64,000 nt of DNA from Microvirga massiliensis (GCF_001006805.1 NZ_LN811351.1:64883-128882), one strand, 5' to 3'; positions 18,288 to 27,427 are shown, numbered from the stretch's first letter. Made by a program: numbers and translations. The notes: generated by a model not told the origin, from the letters alone.

Positions 18288-18496
18288 GGCTTACGGTCAA
18301 TGGTGAAGAGCGCCACAGCCATGCTTCCAACCTTGCGGAGCTGTGGCAGGTGGAAACAGAGGGTTTCGATCTTCCGGGCCCGCAGGGCTTCGCGATCGCG
18401 CTGAACGGTTCGGTCGTCCGCCAGCCGGACTGGGCAGCCACGCGCCTGAGCGAAGGCGACCGGGTCGAGATCATCCGGGCCATGCAAGGAGGCTGA
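18284..18496 (+). CDS. thiS: Sulfur carrier protein ThiS
   Basis: Ubiquitin-like carrier of 70 residues that ends in the obligatory Gly-Gly (RAMQGG), where sulfur is attached as a thiocarboxylate before transfer by ThiG. The beta-grasp fold is indicated by MRLTVNGEE at the start and [14 protein letters not shown] at the end. Slightly longer than the usual 65 residues. It starts inside the thiO stop (ATGA) and precedes thiG by two bases. Confidence 0.93.
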   Translation: MRLTVNGEERHSHASNLAELWQVETEGFDLPGPQGFAIALNGSVVRQPDWAATRLSEGDRVEIIRAMQGG

Positions 18497-18498
18497 GG

Positions 18499-19269
18499 AT
18501 GCGCGAGGACAATTTCATCATCGCGGGCCAGAGGCTGGCCTCGCGGCTCCTGCTCGGGACGGCCGGGTATCCGAACCAGCGGGTCCTCGCCGATGCCGTC
18601 CGGGCGAGCGAATGCGAGATCGTCACGGTGTCGATCCGGCGGATTTCCCTGAAGGGGCACGGGTCCGATACAGTGCGCCTGCTCTCGGGCTACCGCTTCC
18701 TCCCGAACACCGCCGGCTGCGAGACGGCCCGCGATGCGATCCTGACGGCGGAACTCGCCCGTGAGGCGCTCGGCACGAATTGGATCAAGCTCGAGGTGAT
18801 CGGCGACCGGGAAACGCTCTATCCCGAGGTTACCGAGCTCCTCGAGGCGACCCGCGAACTGGTCGATCGCGGCTTCGTCGTGCTGCCCTACTGCACCGAT
18901 GATCCCGTCATCTGTCAGCGACTCGCAGATCTCGGGGCTGCGGCCGTCATGCCGATGGGATCGCTGATCGGATCGGGCATGGGGATCGCCAATCCCTCCA
19001 ATCTCGAGCTGATCTGCCGCCGCTCGCCGGTGCCGGTCATCGTCGATGCCGGGATCGGGACGGCTTCGGATGCCGCGCTGGCCATGGAGCTCGGGGCATC
19101 CGCGATCCTCCTGAACACGGCCGTCGCCAAGGCCGACGATCCCGTCCGCATGGCCTCGGCCATGCGGCATGCCGTGGAGGCTGGTCGGCTGGCCTATCTC
19201 GCCGGGCGCATTCCACGCCGGAGCCGGGCCGAGCCCTCGAGCCCGCAACTCGGTCTCGTCGGATCGTGA
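18499..19269 (+). CDS. thiG: Thiazole synthase ThiG
   Basis: TIM-barrel enzyme of 256 residues that builds the thiazole phosphate from deoxyxylulose 5-phosphate, dehydroglycine and ThiS-thiocarboxylate. Family segments include [12 protein letters not shown] at the N-terminus, [11 protein letters not shown] with the Schiff-base Lys, [14 protein letters not shown] and [20 protein letters not shown]. The ATG at 18499 has AAGGAGG upstream; a longer frame upstream overlaps thiS and is not used. Overlaps thiE by four bases. Confidence 0.95.
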   Translation: MREDNFIIAGQRLASRLLLGTAGYPNQRVLADAVRASECEIVTVSIRRISLKGHGSDTVRLLSGYRFLPNTAGCETARDAILTAELAREALGTNWIKLEVIGDRETLYPEVTELLEATRELVDRGFVVLPYCTDDPVICQRLADLGAAAVMPMGSLIGSGMGIANPSNLELICRRSPVPVIVDAGIGTASDAALAMELGASAILLNTAVAKADDPVRMASAMRHAVEAGRLAYLAGRIPRRSRAEPSSPQLGLVGS

Positions 19270-19913
19270 GCGCCATCCCGGCGCCGCTCCTCGTCGTCAC
19301 CGATCGGCATCAAGCTCGTGCGCCGCTCCTGGAGACCGTCGCGGCAATCTGCGCGGCTGGCGGCCGCTGGATCTGGTTCCGCGACCGGGATCTCGATCCG
19401 GGCGAAAGACGCCGCCTCGCCGAGAGCCTGTCCGGTGTCGTTCGATCGTCCGATGCCTTCCTGACGGTAGGGGGTGATATCGAACTCGCGGCGAGCGTGG
19501 CGGCGGATGGCGTGCACCTCCCGTCGGGGGCGTCGGTCAGCGCGGCGCGGCGTCGGCTCGGCGCGCGCGCCCTGATCGGTGTCTCTGCTCACGGGCTGGA
19601 CGATGTCCAAAGGGCCACGGAGGCCGGGGCGGATTACGTCACCCTCAGCCCGATCTTTCCGAGTTCCAGCAAGCCGGGATACGGCCCGGCCCTGGGCGTG
19701 AGCGCGATCGGGACCGCCGCGCGATGCGGTGTCCCGGTCCTTGCCCTGGGAGGAATCACGCCGAGCCGCGCCGGGGATTGTCGGCTCATGGGTGCGGCCG
19801 GTGTGGCCGTCATGGGCGATCTCATGCGCGCAGATGATCCCGCCCGCCTCGTCATGGCCCACCATGAGGCCTTCGCGGAGGGCGAGCACCGGTCAGCGCA
19901 TAGAGAGCATTGA
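19266..19913 (+). CDS. thiE: Thiamine phosphate synthase ThiE (divergent)
   Basis: TIM-barrel protein of 215 residues, family ThiE/TenI, expected to join the pyrimidine and thiazole phosphates. The phosphate-binding loops are visible: [18 protein letters not shown] and [14 protein letters not shown]. The canonical QLREK strand is WIWFRDRDL here, so one substrate-contacting motif is changed, and the C-terminus is His- and Glu-rich. GTG start inside the thiG stop. It ends the operon; thiC and thiD are not in the window. Confidence 0.85.
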   Translation: MSAIPAPLLVVTDRHQARAPLLETVAAICAAGGRWIWFRDRDLDPGERRRLAESLSGVVRSSDAFLTVGGDIELAASVAADGVHLPSGASVSAARRRLGARALIGVSAHGLDDVQRATEAGADYVTLSPIFPSSSKPGYGPALGVSAIGTAARCGVPVLALGGITPSRAGDCRLMGAAGVAVMGDLMRADDPARLVMAHHEAFAEGEHRSAHREH

Positions 19914-19942
19914 CCGCGGCCAAGGCGATGCTTGGGCGCCGA

Positions 19943-21520
19943 TCAGCCCGTCGGATGGTATTGATAGAGCCAGCTCTCCGTCAGCACGGAATCTCCGCTC
20001 CGGAGGAAGCAGCGCAGCTCGACGGGATCCGTTCCGGTCGCGGCGAGGTCGAACTGGGTCCGCCAATGCCCGGGCACATCGTTCGGGACTGCCTCGGTCT
20101 GGATATTGTGGAATTCTCCCCGCGAGGCCGTCAGCACCGGTTCCGGGATGACACCTGACGGCAGCTGCTCGAGCGGCTTGCCCTTGAACTCGACCATGAA
20201 CTTGCGCCAGCCGCGCGGGCGCACGGTCCCGGCTTGGCCGCCATTGCCGAGACGCGTGGCAACGCAACGGGCGAGGGGAGTGGGGAAAGGCTCGTCCGCC
20301 CACCAGTACATGCGGTAGCGGAAGGAGAACTCGTCACCGGCCCTGGCGGGCTGCGCCGGAACCCACATCGCCACGATATTGTCGTGGATCTCGTCGTCGG
20401 TCGGAATCTCGACGAGCTGGATCGAGCCCTGACCCCATTCGCCCTGGGGCTCGACCCAGAGGGAGGGCCGCCGGTCGTAATAGACCCCGTCGAGGTAGTG
20501 ATCGAAGCTCCGATCTCGCTGGAGAAGCCCGAAGCCGCGGGGATTCTGATCCGTGAATGCGGAGGTGATGATCCGTGGTGGATTGTTGAGCGGACGCCAG
20601 ATCCGCTCTCCGGCTCCCGTCCACATCGCAAGGCCATCCGAATCGTGGACCTCGGGACGCCAGTCGATGGCCGTGGGCTTCGCCTTCTCCGAGAACCAGT
20701 ACATTGACGTCAGCGGGGCGATTCCGAGCCGGGAAATGTCCTCGCGCAGGAAGAGGTTCTTATCGATGTCCATGGTCACGCCGGCCGCGCGGCGCATGAC
20801 GAACCGGAATGCCCCGGAGATGCTCGCGCCGTCGAGCAGGGCAAAGACCGTGACGGTGTCGGAGCCGGGCCGCGGCGTCTCGAAATAGATATGCGTGAAG
20901 TCCGGGAACTCCTCGCTCTCGTTGAAGACCGCGACGTCGACGGCGACGCCGCGCGCGGAAAGCCCGTATTGGTAGAGTTCGCCGATCGCCCGAAAGTAGG
21001 ACGCTCCCAAGAACGCAACCCAGTCGTTCTTGCGCCAATCGAGCTGGCCGCTCCGCGCCTCCTGGAAGCGGAAGCCTGCAAAACCCGAATTGGGCGGGAG
21101 CCCATGAGCCGGGGAGTCCGACGGCATGTCGAAATAGGCGCTGTCATAGACGATCTCGCGCGCCTGGCCGCCCTCGACGACATGCATCCGGACCGGCTTC
21201 TGGAAGTAGCGGCCGAGATGGAAGAAGGTCACCGGGTATTCGCTCGGGCCATGGGCCCAGAGCGCGAGGTCCGGCTTGAACCGGATCTTGCCGTGCGCGT
21301 CGTAGTCGATCTGGTTGAGGATTTCGGCGGACGGGCGCGGCGGTGGGGAATAGGGGCGTCTCGCCGATTCCTGGGCTTGCCTGCGCAGGCCATCCCATGA
21401 GAAATCGGCCGGAGCGCCAAGCTTGAGCGCTGCCTGGGCCAATGCAGAGGCTGGAAATCCGGCGCTTGCAAGTGCGGCCGTAGCAAAAGCGGAATGGAGG
21501 AAGACGCGGCGGTCGATCAT
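19943..21520 (-). CDS. opgD: Periplasmic glucan biosynthesis protein (OpgD/MdoG family)
   Basis: Secreted 525-residue protein of the MdoG family, which shapes or branches osmoregulated periplasmic glucans. A twin-arginine signal (MIDRRVFLHSAFATAALASA) supports the Tat-exported OpgD type rather than Sec-exported OpgG. The MdoG core is clear: FHLGRYFQKPVRMHVV, LTSMYWFSEKAKPTAIDWRP, EVHDSDGLAMWTGAGERIWR, then FVVEFKGK-like KFMVEFKGKPLEQLP at the end. A longer open frame to 21622 lacks a signal at its start. No glucosyltransferase opgH is adjacent. Convergent with thiE. Confidence 0.88.
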   Translation of the reverse strand: MIDRRVFLHSAFATAALASAGFPASALAQAALKLGAPADFSWDGLRRQAQESARRPYSPPPRPSAEILNQIDYDAHGKIRFKPDLALWAHGPSEYPVTFFHLGRYFQKPVRMHVVEGGQAREIVYDSAYFDMPSDSPAHGLPPNSGFAGFRFQEARSGQLDWRKNDWVAFLGASYFRAIGELYQYGLSARGVAVDVAVFNESEEFPDFTHIYFETPRPGSDTVTVFALLDGASISGAFRFVMRRAAGVTMDIDKNLFLREDISRLGIAPLTSMYWFSEKAKPTAIDWRPEVHDSDGLAMWTGAGERIWRPLNNPPRIITSAFTDQNPRGFGLLQRDRSFDHYLDGVYYDRRPSLWVEPQGEWGQGSIQLVEIPTDDEIHDNIVAMWVPAQPARAGDEFSFRYRMYWWADEPFPTPLARCVATRLGNGGQAGTVRPRGWRKFMVEFKGKPLEQLPSGVIPEPVLTASRGEFHNIQTEAVPNDVPGHWRTQFDLAATGTDPVELRCFLRSGDSVLTESWLYQYHPTG

Positions 21521-21675
21521 GCTGTCCAGGCTGGAAATGCGTGACGGGACGTTCTGTCCGCGGGGGCGGGCAGGCCGGGGTGCAGCCTCATAATCGCTTG
21601 AGAACGGTTCGTCAGCCTCCATTCTACCCCAACCACCAGATGCGGCGAGAAAGCGCCGCTACCAGGGAGACGATC

Positions 21676-22644
21676 ATGAAGTTCAAACCTGCCCGTATGC
21701 TCGCGGGCCTTGTGGCCGCCGCCGTGCTGATGAGCGCAAGCGTGCCGGCCCGCGCTCAGGATTTCATTACGGTGCTCACGGGCGGGACTTCGGGCGTCTA
21801 TTACCCGCTCGGCGTCGCTCTCTCGAAAATCTTCGCGGAAAAGATCCCGGGAAGCCGCCCGACCGTCCAGGCCACCAAGGCCTCGGTCGAGAACCTCACG
21901 CTCCTGCAACAGGGGCGCGGCGAGATCGCGTTCACCCTCGGCGACAGCCTGGCCCTCGCCTGGGCCGGCGACGAGGAGGCCGGCTTCAAGTCCAAGCTTG
22001 CGAAGTTGCGTGGGCTGACGGCGATCTATCCGAATTACATCCAGGTCGTCGCCTCGAAGGATTCCGGCATCAAGACGCTGGCCGATCTCAAGGGGAAGCG
22101 TCTGTCGGTGGGCGCGCCCAAATCCGGAACGGAGCTGAACGCACGGGCGATCCTCGAGGGCGCCGGGCTCAGCTACAAGGACCTCGGCAAGGTCGAATAC
22201 CTTCCGTTTGCCGAGTCGGTGGAACTCATGAAGAACCGCCAGCTCGACGCAACGCTGCAATCGGCGGGGCTCGGCGTCGCTTCGATCAGGGATCTTGCGA
22301 CCTCCGTCGATATCGTCGTCGTCGAGATCCCGGCGAGCATCGTGGACAAGGTCGGCTCGCCTTACGTGAAGGCGATCATCCCGGCGAACACCTATACCGG
22401 TCAGGCCGAGCCGGTCGAGACGGCGGCCGTCGTCAATTACCTGGTGACGCATTCGGGCGTGAAGGATGAAGTCGCCTACCAGATGATGAAGGCCCTGTAC
22501 GAAAGCCTGCCGGATCTCGCCGCCGCGCATGCCGCGGCGCGGGACATCAAGATCGAGAATGCGCTCCAGGGCATGCCGGTGCCTCTGCACCCGGGCGCCG
22601 AGCGCTACCTGAAAGAGCGCGGCATCGCCAAGAAGGACTCCTGA
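21676..22644 (+). CDS. TAXI-family TRAP transporter solute-binding protein
   Basis: Periplasmic receptor of 322 residues with a Sec signal (LAGLVAAAVLMSASVPARAQ). The TAXI signature is VLTGGTSGVYYPLGVALSKI at the mature N-terminus; later segments are KRLSVGAPKSGTELNARAIL and IPANTYTGQAEPVETAAVVN. TAXI receptors bind small dicarboxylates or amino acids, but the ligand cannot be read here. AGGGAGA precedes the ATG. A terminator hairpin follows, then a DUF1850 gene; the fused TAXI permease expected next to them is missing. Confidence 0.9.
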   Translation: MKFKPARMLAGLVAAAVLMSASVPARAQDFITVLTGGTSGVYYPLGVALSKIFAEKIPGSRPTVQATKASVENLTLLQQGRGEIAFTLGDSLALAWAGDEEAGFKSKLAKLRGLTAIYPNYIQVVASKDSGIKTLADLKGKRLSVGAPKSGTELNARAILEGAGLSYKDLGKVEYLPFAESVELMKNRQLDATLQSAGLGVASIRDLATSVDIVVVEIPASIVDKVGSPYVKAIIPANTYTGQAEPVETAAVVNYLVTHSGVKDEVAYQMMKALYESLPDLAAAHAAARDIKIENALQGMPVPLHPGAERYLKERGIAKKDS

Positions 22645-22650
22645 GCCCCG

Positions 22651-22684
22651 CCGGGCTGCCCACGCAGGCAGCCCGGATTCCTTT
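22651..22684 (+). terminator. Hairpin terminator behind the TAXI receptor
   Basis: Perfect ten-base arms CCGGGCTGCC and GGCAGCCCGG with a six-base loop, followed by ATTCCTTT. It begins six bases after the stop codon. Confidence 0.75.
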
Positions 22685-22810
22685 GGCCCGGGAAGCCATC
22701 GCCCGGCACACAGGGATGGCCGCGATGTCGCAAGCATCATCGCTGGCAGGGGCACGGGCTCTCGTGTCCGGTGGCGGCCGGAGCCGGGGCCGCCCCACGG
22801 CGGCATACCC

Positions 22811-23185
22811 GTGAGCCTCTGCCTTATCGCGGGAGCCGCGACCGTCGCGCTCCTTGCAAGCGAGATCACGCTCGCTTGGGATCATTCCGTCGAGCATGTT
22901 CGGTGGGAGGAGGACTGGCGGGCCGGATCGGCCGGCCTAGAACTCGTCGAGGCGCGGGTGCGCGGATCGGGAGCCGGCATGGACCCGCCGCCGGAGGCGC
23001 AGTTCCGGGATGGATGGTGGCGCTGGCGGCCCGCACTGCGTCCTCTGCCGGAAGTCGTTCTGCGGCGGTCGGGCGCCACGGCAGATTGGCGCATCTGCCG
23101 CGCCGGCGAATGCGAGCCGATCGGGCGCTTCGTGCCCCGTGATGCGGATCCCGTGATCCTGAAGCCCTGCGACGCCGCTCCCTGA
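22811..23185 (+). CDS. DUF1850 protein
   Basis: 124 residues with a GTG start and an N-terminal hydrophobic segment (LCLIAGAATVALLASEITLA) that is a signal or anchor. The DUF1850 signatures are HSVEHVRWEEDW and GSGAGMDPPPEAQFRDGWW. In other bacteria the family is usually encoded between a TAXI receptor and its fused TRAP permease, and its role is unknown. Here it follows the receptor but no permease gene follows it. Confidence 0.85.
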   Translation: MSLCLIAGAATVALLASEITLAWDHSVEHVRWEEDWRAGSAGLELVEARVRGSGAGMDPPPEAQFRDGWWRWRPALRPLPEVVLRRSGATADWRICRAGECEPIGRFVPRDADPVILKPCDAAP

Positions 23186-23217
23186 AAGCTGCTCGCGCGT
23201 TTTCGCGCCGGATGGCT

Positions 23218-23445
23218 TCAGCTTCGGATCGGCTCGATCGCCGTCGAATGTCGCCACAGGGCGACCATGGCGTAGACGGCGAGAAGACCGAACAGGGCCA
23301 TCAGGACGTAAGCCGCGATGTGGCCGAGTTCGAACAGGCCCGCGATGGCCCAGGCACCCGCAAACGCGACGCCGAAGACCTCGGTGCCCACCAGGATCAT
23401 CACGCTCACCACGGTGATGAAATTCCGCCAGTTCATGTCAGACAC
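23218..23445 (-). CDS. Small membrane protein
   Basis: 75 residues with two hydrophobic helices (about 10-32 and 38-60): ITVVSVMILVGTEVFGVAFA, then HIAAYVLMALFGLLAVYAMV. Similar short proteins with a WRNF start are common hypotheticals in Hyphomicrobiales, from memory. ATG at 23436 is an alternative start. Convergent with the DUF1850 gene. Function unknown. Confidence 0.65.
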   Translation of the reverse strand: MSDMNWRNFITVVSVMILVGTEVFGVAFAGAWAIAGLFELGHIAAYVLMALFGLLAVYAMVALWRHSTAIEPIRS

Positions 23446-23567
23446 TCATAGGTTCGGCTCGGGGTCGGTCCGGCTCGCCGGAGGCCGCTCCCGGGGGACT
23501 ACCCTATCCAGGGAGATCCGTGCAAGCTGTGCGCCCGACCGCTGCGTCACATCCGACCTTTCGCCTC

Positions 23568-25166
23568 ATGACCGACGAAACGCCCGTCTTCGCCACCGCC
23601 GCGGTGGCGGCGCCACACGATCTGGCAGCTGCTACCGGGGAGATCATCCTCGCCCAGGGCGGCAACGCCATCGAAGCCATGATCGCGATAGCCGCGACGA
23701 TCGCGGTCGTCTACCCGCACATGAACGCGATCGGTGGGGACGGGTTCTGGCTCGTCCATGAGCCGGGTGGACGCGTGCACGCCATCGAGGCCTGCGGTCC
23801 GGCCGGCGGCCTGGCGACGATCTCGCGCTACCGCGAGCGGGGCTACGACATGATCCCGCCCCGCGGGCCCGATGCCGCTGTCACGGTGGCAGGAGCGGTG
23901 GCGGGCTGGTCCCTGGCGCTCGACATGGCCCGGGCCTTCGGCGGAAAGCTGCCGCGGGAACTCCTCCTGGCGGATGCGATCCGGCTTGCGCAGGAGGGTT
24001 ACCCGGTCAGCAGCTCGGAGGCCGGCTATACCTACAAGGAGTGGGATGCCCTCGCCACCGCCCCGGGTTTTGCGCCTGCCTTCCTCTCGGAGGGCCGCAT
24101 GCCGGAAGCCGGAACGCTGCGGAGGATGACTGCGCTGGCCGACACGCTCGGGCAATTGTCCCATGCGGGCTTCGACGATTTCTATCGCGGCGACATCGGC
24201 CGCGAGATTGCTGCCGATCTCGAGCGGATCGGCAGTCCCATTGTGCGCAAGGATCTCGAATCCTATCGCGCCAGGGTCGTGAAGCCTCTGTCTCTCGGGA
24301 CGCGTCATGGAACCCTCTACAACCTGCCGCCTCCGACCCAGGGCCTCGCCTCGCTCCTCATTTTCGGGATCTTCGAGCGCCTCGGTGTCTGGAGCGGGGA
24401 GGGGATCGCCCACCACCACGGGTTGATCGAAGCGACCAAGCGGGCCTTTGCGATCCGCGACCGGGTCGTCACCGATCCGGATTTCGCGACCGAGGATCCC
24501 GACGCCTTCCTGACGGAGGCAGTCCTTGCCCGGGAAGCGGCTCGGATCGACATGACTCGTGCTGCGCCCTTCCCGTTGCCGCGAGAGGCGGACGGCGACA
24601 CGGTCTGGATGGGAGCAATCGATGGAACCGGGCTCGCCGTCTCATACATCCAGTCGGTGTTCTGGGCGTTCGGCTCCGGCTGCGTGCTGCCGGCAACCGG
24701 GATTCACTGGCAGAACCGCGGGATGGCATTCTCGCTCGATCCGTCGTCCCGGAACCCGCTGATGCCGGGGCGGAGGCCCTTCCATACCCTCAATCCCGCG
24801 CTCGCGGTGTTTCGCGACGGCCGGGTGGCGCCCTATGGAGCGATGGGCGGCGAGGGACAGGCGCAGTTCCAGACACAGGTTTTCACCCGTTATGCCGATT
24901 TCGGCATGAGCCCCGCACAGGCGGTGGATGCGCCCCGCTGGCTTCTCGGCCGCGCATGGCAGGCTCCTGCACCGACCCTCAAGATGGAAAGTCGCTTTGA
25001 TCCGGCCCTCATCCGCGCGCTCGCCGCCCTGGGCCACGATGTCGAGGAACTGGACCGTCCCTACGCGAACACGGTCGGCCATGCAGGGTTGCTCGTGAAG
25101 CATCCCGGCGGGCGCGTCGAAGCGGCTCACGACCCGCGCTCTGACGGAGGAGCGCGCGGGCTCTGA
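23568..25166 (+). CDS. Gamma-glutamyltransferase family protein
   Basis: N-terminal-nucleophile hydrolase family, 532 residues. The large-subunit part has EIILAQGGNAIEAMIAIAAT and AIGGDGFWLVHEPGG. The autocleavage site is DTVWMGAIDGTG, where the Thr is the expected nucleophile (usual form TTHFSVVD). The small subunit continues with RPFHTLNPALAVFRDGR and YGAMGGEGQAQFQTQVF. No signal peptide is seen, so a cytoplasmic amide or gamma-glutamyl hydrolase is likely. The ATG at 23568 is preferred over an upstream GTG. It stands 94 bases ahead of the nitrile hydratase genes. Confidence 0.88.
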   Translation: MTDETPVFATAAVAAPHDLAAATGEIILAQGGNAIEAMIAIAATIAVVYPHMNAIGGDGFWLVHEPGGRVHAIEACGPAGGLATISRYRERGYDMIPPRGPDAAVTVAGAVAGWSLALDMARAFGGKLPRELLLADAIRLAQEGYPVSSSEAGYTYKEWDALATAPGFAPAFLSEGRMPEAGTLRRMTALADTLGQLSHAGFDDFYRGDIGREIAADLERIGSPIVRKDLESYRARVVKPLSLGTRHGTLYNLPPPTQGLASLLIFGIFERLGVWSGEGIAHHHGLIEATKRAFAIRDRVVTDPDFATEDPDAFLTEAVLAREAARIDMTRAAPFPLPREADGDTVWMGAIDGTGLAVSYIQSVFWAFGSGCVLPATGIHWQNRGMAFSLDPSSRNPLMPGRRPFHTLNPALAVFRDGRVAPYGAMGGEGQAQFQTQVFTRYADFGMSPAQAVDAPRWLLGRAWQAPAPTLKMESRFDPALIRALAALGHDVEELDRPYANTVGHAGLLVKHPGGRVEAAHDPRSDGGARGL

Positions 25167-25260
25167 CACCGTGAGATAGATCCGGAAGGGCAGTCGCCTC
25201 GACCCCGGCCTCGGGTTACGATCTACATCCGCCGATACGAGTTGTGGCATAAGGTGCTGC

Positions 25261-25890
25261 ATGAGCGAACACGATCACCACGACGACCACGATCACAGCC
25301 ATCTCTCGGAAATCGAGCTCCGCGTCCGCGCTCTCGAGTCGATCCTCGTTGAGAAGGGCTATGTCGATCCGGCTGCCATCGATGCTCTCGTCGAGACCTA
25401 CGAAACGCGCGTCGGGCCGCGGAACGGCGCGCAGGTCGTTGCGAAGGCCTGGAGCGATCCGGGCTTTCGCGATTGGCTGAAGAAGGATGCAACGGCTGCC
25501 ATTGCATCGCTCGGTTTTTCAGGCCGACAGGGCGAGCACATGGTGGCGGTCGAGAACACCGAAGACGAGCACAACCTCGTCGTTTGCACATTGTGCTCCT
25601 GCTATCCATGGCCGGTGCTCGGATTGCCGCCAGTCTGGTACAAGTCGCCGCCGTACCGCTCGCGGGCGGTCATCGATCCGCGCGGCGTTCTTGCGGAGTT
25701 CGGCGTGACGCTTCCGGAGACGACACGCATTCGCGTGTGGGATTCGACCGCCGAAGTCCGGTATCTCGTCATCCCGCGGCGGCCCGAGGGGACGGAGGGC
25801 ATGAGTGAGGAGGAACTTGCGGACCTTGTCACCCGTGACTCGATGATCGGGACAGGTCTCGCACTTTCTCCGGAGGATGTTGCGCGATGA
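25261..25890 (+). CDS. nthA: Nitrile hydratase alpha subunit, cobalt type
   Basis: Catalytic subunit that converts nitriles to amides, 209 residues. The metal site is CTLCSC at residues 109-114. Thr in the second position marks the non-corrin cobalt class, where iron enzymes have Ser. The His/Asp-rich start ([15 protein letters not shown]) is common in cobalt enzymes and could help metal loading. The stop overlaps the nthB start (ATGA), and the third gene of the operon encodes the accessory protein. Confidence 0.95.
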   Translation: MSEHDHHDDHDHSHLSEIELRVRALESILVEKGYVDPAAIDALVETYETRVGPRNGAQVVAKAWSDPGFRDWLKKDATAAIASLGFSGRQGEHMVAVENTEDEHNLVVCTLCSCYPWPVLGLPPVWYKSPPYRSRAVIDPRGVLAEFGVTLPETTRIRVWDSTAEVRYLVIPRRPEGTEGMSEEELADLVTRDSMIGTGLALSPEDVAR

Positions 25891-26546
25891 ACGGAGCGCA
25901 GGATCTCGGCGGCATGATGGGATTCGGGCCGGTCGAGCGTGAGCCGGACGAGCCCTGGTTTCATACGGAGTGGGAGCGTCGCGCCTTCGGGCTGACCCTC
26001 GCCATGGGAGCGATTGGAGCCTGGAATCTCGACATGAGCCGACACGCGCGGGAAACATTGCCTCCCGCCGAGTATCTGTCTTCCAGCTACTACGAGATCT
26101 GGTTCAAGGGACTCGAGAAGCTCGTACGGAAGACCAGGCTCGTGACAGAGGACGAGTTGCGGGTCGGGCATGCCCTGCAGCCACCTGCGCCGATAGCGCG
26201 GGTGCTGATGGCGGCCGACGTGCCGGCATCGCTGGCTCATGGCAGTCCGACGGATCGACCTGCGACAGCGCCGGCGCGGTTCGCTATTGGAGATCGGGTC
26301 ATCACCCGCAACATGCATCCAACCGGCCACACCCGGCTGCCGCGCTATGCGCGCGACAAGGAAGGTGTGATCGAGTCGCTGCATGGCGCTCACGCCTTTC
26401 CCGATTCCCGGGCGCAGGGGCAGGGAGATAATCCGCAATGGCTCTACACGGTGCGCTTCTCGGCGCGGAAATTGTGGGGCGAGGAGTCGGATCCGGCGGT
26501 CTCCGTTTCGATCGATGCTTGGGAGAGCTATCTTGAGCCAGCCTGA
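25887..26546 (+). CDS. nthB: Nitrile hydratase beta subunit
   Basis: Partner of NthA, 219 residues. Helical N-terminal half ([36 protein letters not shown]) and an SH3-like beta barrel at the C-terminus ([40 protein letters not shown]) that contacts the alpha subunit. Translationally coupled to nthA by ATGA and overlapping the accessory gene by 14 bases. Confidence 0.95.
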   Translation: MNGAQDLGGMMGFGPVEREPDEPWFHTEWERRAFGLTLAMGAIGAWNLDMSRHARETLPPAEYLSSSYYEIWFKGLEKLVRKTRLVTEDELRVGHALQPPAPIARVLMAADVPASLAHGSPTDRPATAPARFAIGDRVITRNMHPTGHTRLPRYARDKEGVIESLHGAHAFPDSRAQGQGDNPQWLYTVRFSARKLWGEESDPAVSVSIDAWESYLEPA

Positions 26547-26919
26547 CGAAGCGATAGTGGAACTTGCCAGGGTCGCGCCTCTCCCGATGGATGAGGACGG
26601 CGTGGTCTTTCGCGAGCCCTGGGAGGCACAGGCCTTCGCGCTCGCAGTCGCACTGCATGAGAAAGGCGTGTTCACATGGAGCGAATGGGCGTCCACGCTA
26701 GGGGCCGAGATCAGGCGCGCTTCATTGACCGGCGAGGATACGGACGGCTCCGGCTATTACCGGCACTGGCTTAAGGCGCTTGAAGCGCTGGTGACGCGGC
26801 ACGGCGTCACGACAGCTAGCGATCTATCGGAGCGTCGCGACGCCTGGGATCGCGCGGCGCATGCGACGCCGCATGGACAACCCATTCTTCTGGAGAACGA
26901 TCCGCTAGCGCGATCCTGA
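26533..26919 (+). CDS. Nitrile hydratase accessory protein (activator, P14K type)
   Basis: 128 residues from a TTG that lies within the nthB end. This family resembles the N-terminal half of the beta subunit and acts as a self-subunit-swapping chaperone that delivers cobalt-loaded alpha. The key segment FREPWEAQAFALAVALHEKG and the SGYYRHWLKALEALV stretch are diagnostic. A GTG at 26560 would be a shorter start. A strong hairpin terminator follows the stop. Confidence 0.88.
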   Translation: MSQPDEAIVELARVAPLPMDEDGVVFREPWEAQAFALAVALHEKGVFTWSEWASTLGAEIRRASLTGEDTDGSGYYRHWLKALEALVTRHGVTTASDLSERRDAWDRAAHATPHGQPILLENDPLARS

Positions 26920-26948
26920 GCGGCGCTGTGATCTACTTCCACTACATG

Positions 26949-26985
26949 AGAGAGCCCGCGGTTCTGCACCGCGGGCTCTCTTTCA
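26949..26985. terminator. Bidirectional hairpin terminator
   Basis: Arms GAGAGAGCCCGCGG and CCGCGGGCTCTC pair over 12-13 bases with a seven-base loop, followed by TTTC. It lies between the convergent nitrile hydratase operon and the Tyr/Gly-rich protein gene and could end both. Confidence 0.85.
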
Positions 26986-27031
26986 GGAGTAACGGGGTGA
27001 TGCGCCCTGTCTCGACGCATAGCCCCTATCG

Positions 27032-27427
27032 TCACCAGCCGTAATACGGCCGACCGTAACCATAGGCCGGAGCATATCCATAGCTCCGCACCACGCGCCT
27101 GACTGGGCGGTATTCCTCCACGTAGTAATCCGGCTCGTAGCCATAGGTCGTCGTCACGACCTGACGGGGTGCATACGGGCCATAGCCATAGCCGTAAGCC
27201 GGGGCGTAGCCATAGCTGTAGGCGGGTGCATAGCCCGGCGCATAACCATAGGCCGGCACCGCATAGGCATTCGACGCTGCCGCGCCGATCAGGGCTCCGG
27301 CCGCCAAGCCACCGATGACGCCGGCGGCCACGGCCGCACCGCGGCGGCTGCGAGCCTCGGCGTCGGTAGAGGCGAGCGCGCCAAAGCCGATGAGCGCAAC
27401 CGCCGAAAGAACAGCCAACTTCTTCAT
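27032..27427 (-). CDS. Secreted Tyr/Gly/Pro-rich repeat protein
   Basis: 131 residues with a Sec signal (MKKLAVLSAVALIGFGALAS), a short Ala/Gly hydrophobic stretch (VAAGVIGGLAAGALIGAAAS) and a low-complexity tail of Tyr-Gly and Ala-Pro repeats such as YGYAPAYGYGYGPY. The ATG at 27427 has GGAG seven bases upstream; a second ATG lies two codons earlier. Such short secreted repeat proteins are widespread in Hyphomicrobiales; an envelope or surface role is plausible, function unknown. Confidence 0.8.
   Translation of the reverse strand: MKKLAVLSAVALIGFGALASTDAEARSRRGAAVAAGVIGGLAAGALIGAAASNAYAVPAYGYAPGYAPAYSYGYAPAYGYGYGPYAPRQVVTTTYGYEPDYYVEEYRPVRRVVRSYGYAPAYGYGRPYYGW

Noticed and set aside
25230-25260. 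A sigma54-like TGGCATAAGGTGCTGC before nthA
   Set aside because: The GG and GC elements are not ten bases apart.
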